64,000 nt of DNA, from the NCBI RefSeq assembly GCF_042743185.1, contig NZ_JBHYMS010000028.1, positions 1-64,000 of the forward strand, read 5' to 3'. The position numbers and the translations under genes were made by a program. Source of the stretch: Inquilinus sp042743185 (lineage in GTDB: Bacteria > Pseudomonadota > Alphaproteobacteria > DSM-16000 > Inquilinaceae). Under the pieces are notes generated by a model. It had not been told where the DNA came from, did no database searches, and was given only the letters and a program-made list of their open reading frames with translations. Each line of letters starts with the position of its first letter. The first letter of the stretch is position 1. Below, piece by piece: positions 63,394 to 64,000 of the stretch.

Positions 63394-64000
63394 CCGGCGG
63401 TCGCGGCCGGAACCGGGGCGACCGCCGTGGTCCCGGCCGGCGGCACCGGCGCGGGCAGGAAGGCATCGATCTCGACCGGCGCCGGGACCAGGCCGCGGGT
63501 CGGGCCGGGGATGCGCCAGGCCAGCGTGTCGAAGCCGTGGCAATGGCCGCACAGCGCCGACCAGCGGTCGGCCTGGGCGCCGCAGGCATCGCATTCCCAG
63601 GCCTCGTCCGGCGCCGCGGTCTGGGCCTTGGCCAGCCAGCTGCGCGCCGCGATCGGGTCGTTGCGCTCCGCCGTCTCCAGATCGGCCAGCAGGCGGTAGA
63701 CGCGCCGCGACGGCGCCACCTGCTCGGCCTTCAGGAGGTGGGTGCGGGCGCTGCCCCAGAGCTGGGCCGACAGCTCGGCCTCGGCCAGGGTCAGGAGGCC
63801 GGTCGCCGAATCCGGCCGCAGCCGCACCAGCTTCTCCAGCCGCTTGACCTTCAAGAGCGTGCCCTCGTCGGCCGGGCCCAGCGCGGCATAGGCGCGGGCG
63901 ATCTCCGGATGCGGCGTGCGGCCCCAGCTCTTCTCCAGCAGGCGCGCGGCCTGAGAGTCGCGGCCGGTCCGCTGCAGCAGCGCGCTCTCCTGCAGCGCTG
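63390..64000 (-). CDS. hemY: HemY-like TPR protein, 3' part (5' end outside window)
   Basis: About 203 codons to the window edge. TPR-like helices (QAARLLEKSWGRTPHPEIAR, AYAALGP, LTLAEAELSAQLWGSARTHL) lead to a zinc-ribbon-like end ECDACGAQADRWSALCGHCH with FDTLAWR. This is the C-terminal domain of HemY, an inner-membrane TPR protein associated with haem biosynthesis genes, with the alphaproteobacterial CxxC...CxxC extension. The final 45 residues are Pro/Ala-rich. The frame is open at 64000. Confidence 0.85.
   Translation of the reverse strand, partial: ALQESALLQRTGRDSQAARLLEKSWGRTPHPEIARAYAALGPADEGTLLKVKRLEKLVRLRPDSATGLLTLAEAELSAQLWGSARTHLLKAEQVAPSRRVYRLLADLETAERNDPIAARSWLAKAQTAAPDEAWECDACGAQADRWSALCGHCHGFDTLAWRIPGPTRGLVPAPVEIDAFLPAPVPPAGTTAVAPVPAATAG

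Overview
The window is GC-rich chromosomal DNA of about 70% G+C, densely coded, with short operons and many ATGA start/stop overlaps. The protein repertoire suggests an alphaproteobacterium, and a Rhodospirillales-like organism (Azospirillum/Inquilinus type) is my best guess from gene style: Kdp system, R-body genes, HemY, GC-rich palindromic repeats and hydroxyproline catabolism. No rRNA or other phylogenetic marker is present to prove it.

Layout. 0.1-4.3 kb: a YbhFSR-type two-permease ABC exporter. 4.4-7.2 kb: small accessory genes, including a deleted benE pseudogene, a GNAT acetyltransferase, an AT-rich NTF2-fold-like lipoprotein gene of foreign appearance, a SnoaL-like protein and a GFA-family enzyme. 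7.3-15.4 kb: a complete high-affinity K+ system (leader mini-ORF, kdpFABC, kdpD, kdpE). 15.98-20.7 kb: a probable R-body (refractile body) operon, with an ECF-type sigma factor translationally coupled to the first of two clear RebB-family genes, a third Reb-like gene, three proteins I do not recognise and a strong terminator. 20.7-24.9 kb: VWA-domain protein, rpsU, thioesterase, deacetylase, TusA-like and DUF423 genes. 25-28 kb: a 4-hydroxyproline epimerase/dehydrogenase/GntR unit. 28.1-33.9 kb: a truncated higA, a Tat-type amidohydrolase, modABC and a LOG-family gene.

34.0-54.6 kb is a surface-polysaccharide locus. It encodes three glycosyltransferases, a Wzx flippase, a Wzy-like polymerase, a Wzz-like chain-length protein, UDP-glucose dehydrogenase plus UDP-glucuronate epimerase (UDP-GalA supply), RfbC/B/D (dTDP-rhamnose supply), an MBOAT plus SGNH-like pair (O-acylation), a methyltransferase and, unusually, paralogues of MurA and MurB. 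The last pair suggests a muramic-acid-type lactyl-ether sugar in the polymer. RfbA, an initiating phosphoglycosyltransferase and a Wza/Wzc exporter are not in the window.

54.6-64 kb: an orphan oligopeptide-type binding protein, two small membrane proteins, a phosphoketolase-acetate kinase operon divergent from a pyruvate-oxidase-like TPP enzyme, tRNA-Thr(CGT) with a well-formed promoter, and the 3' part of hemY. Four kinds of palindromic intergenic repeats and several candidate operators lie between genes.

The best candidates for something new are the R-body operon with its unrecognised 601-aa protein and the MurA/MurB-paralogue polysaccharide locus.
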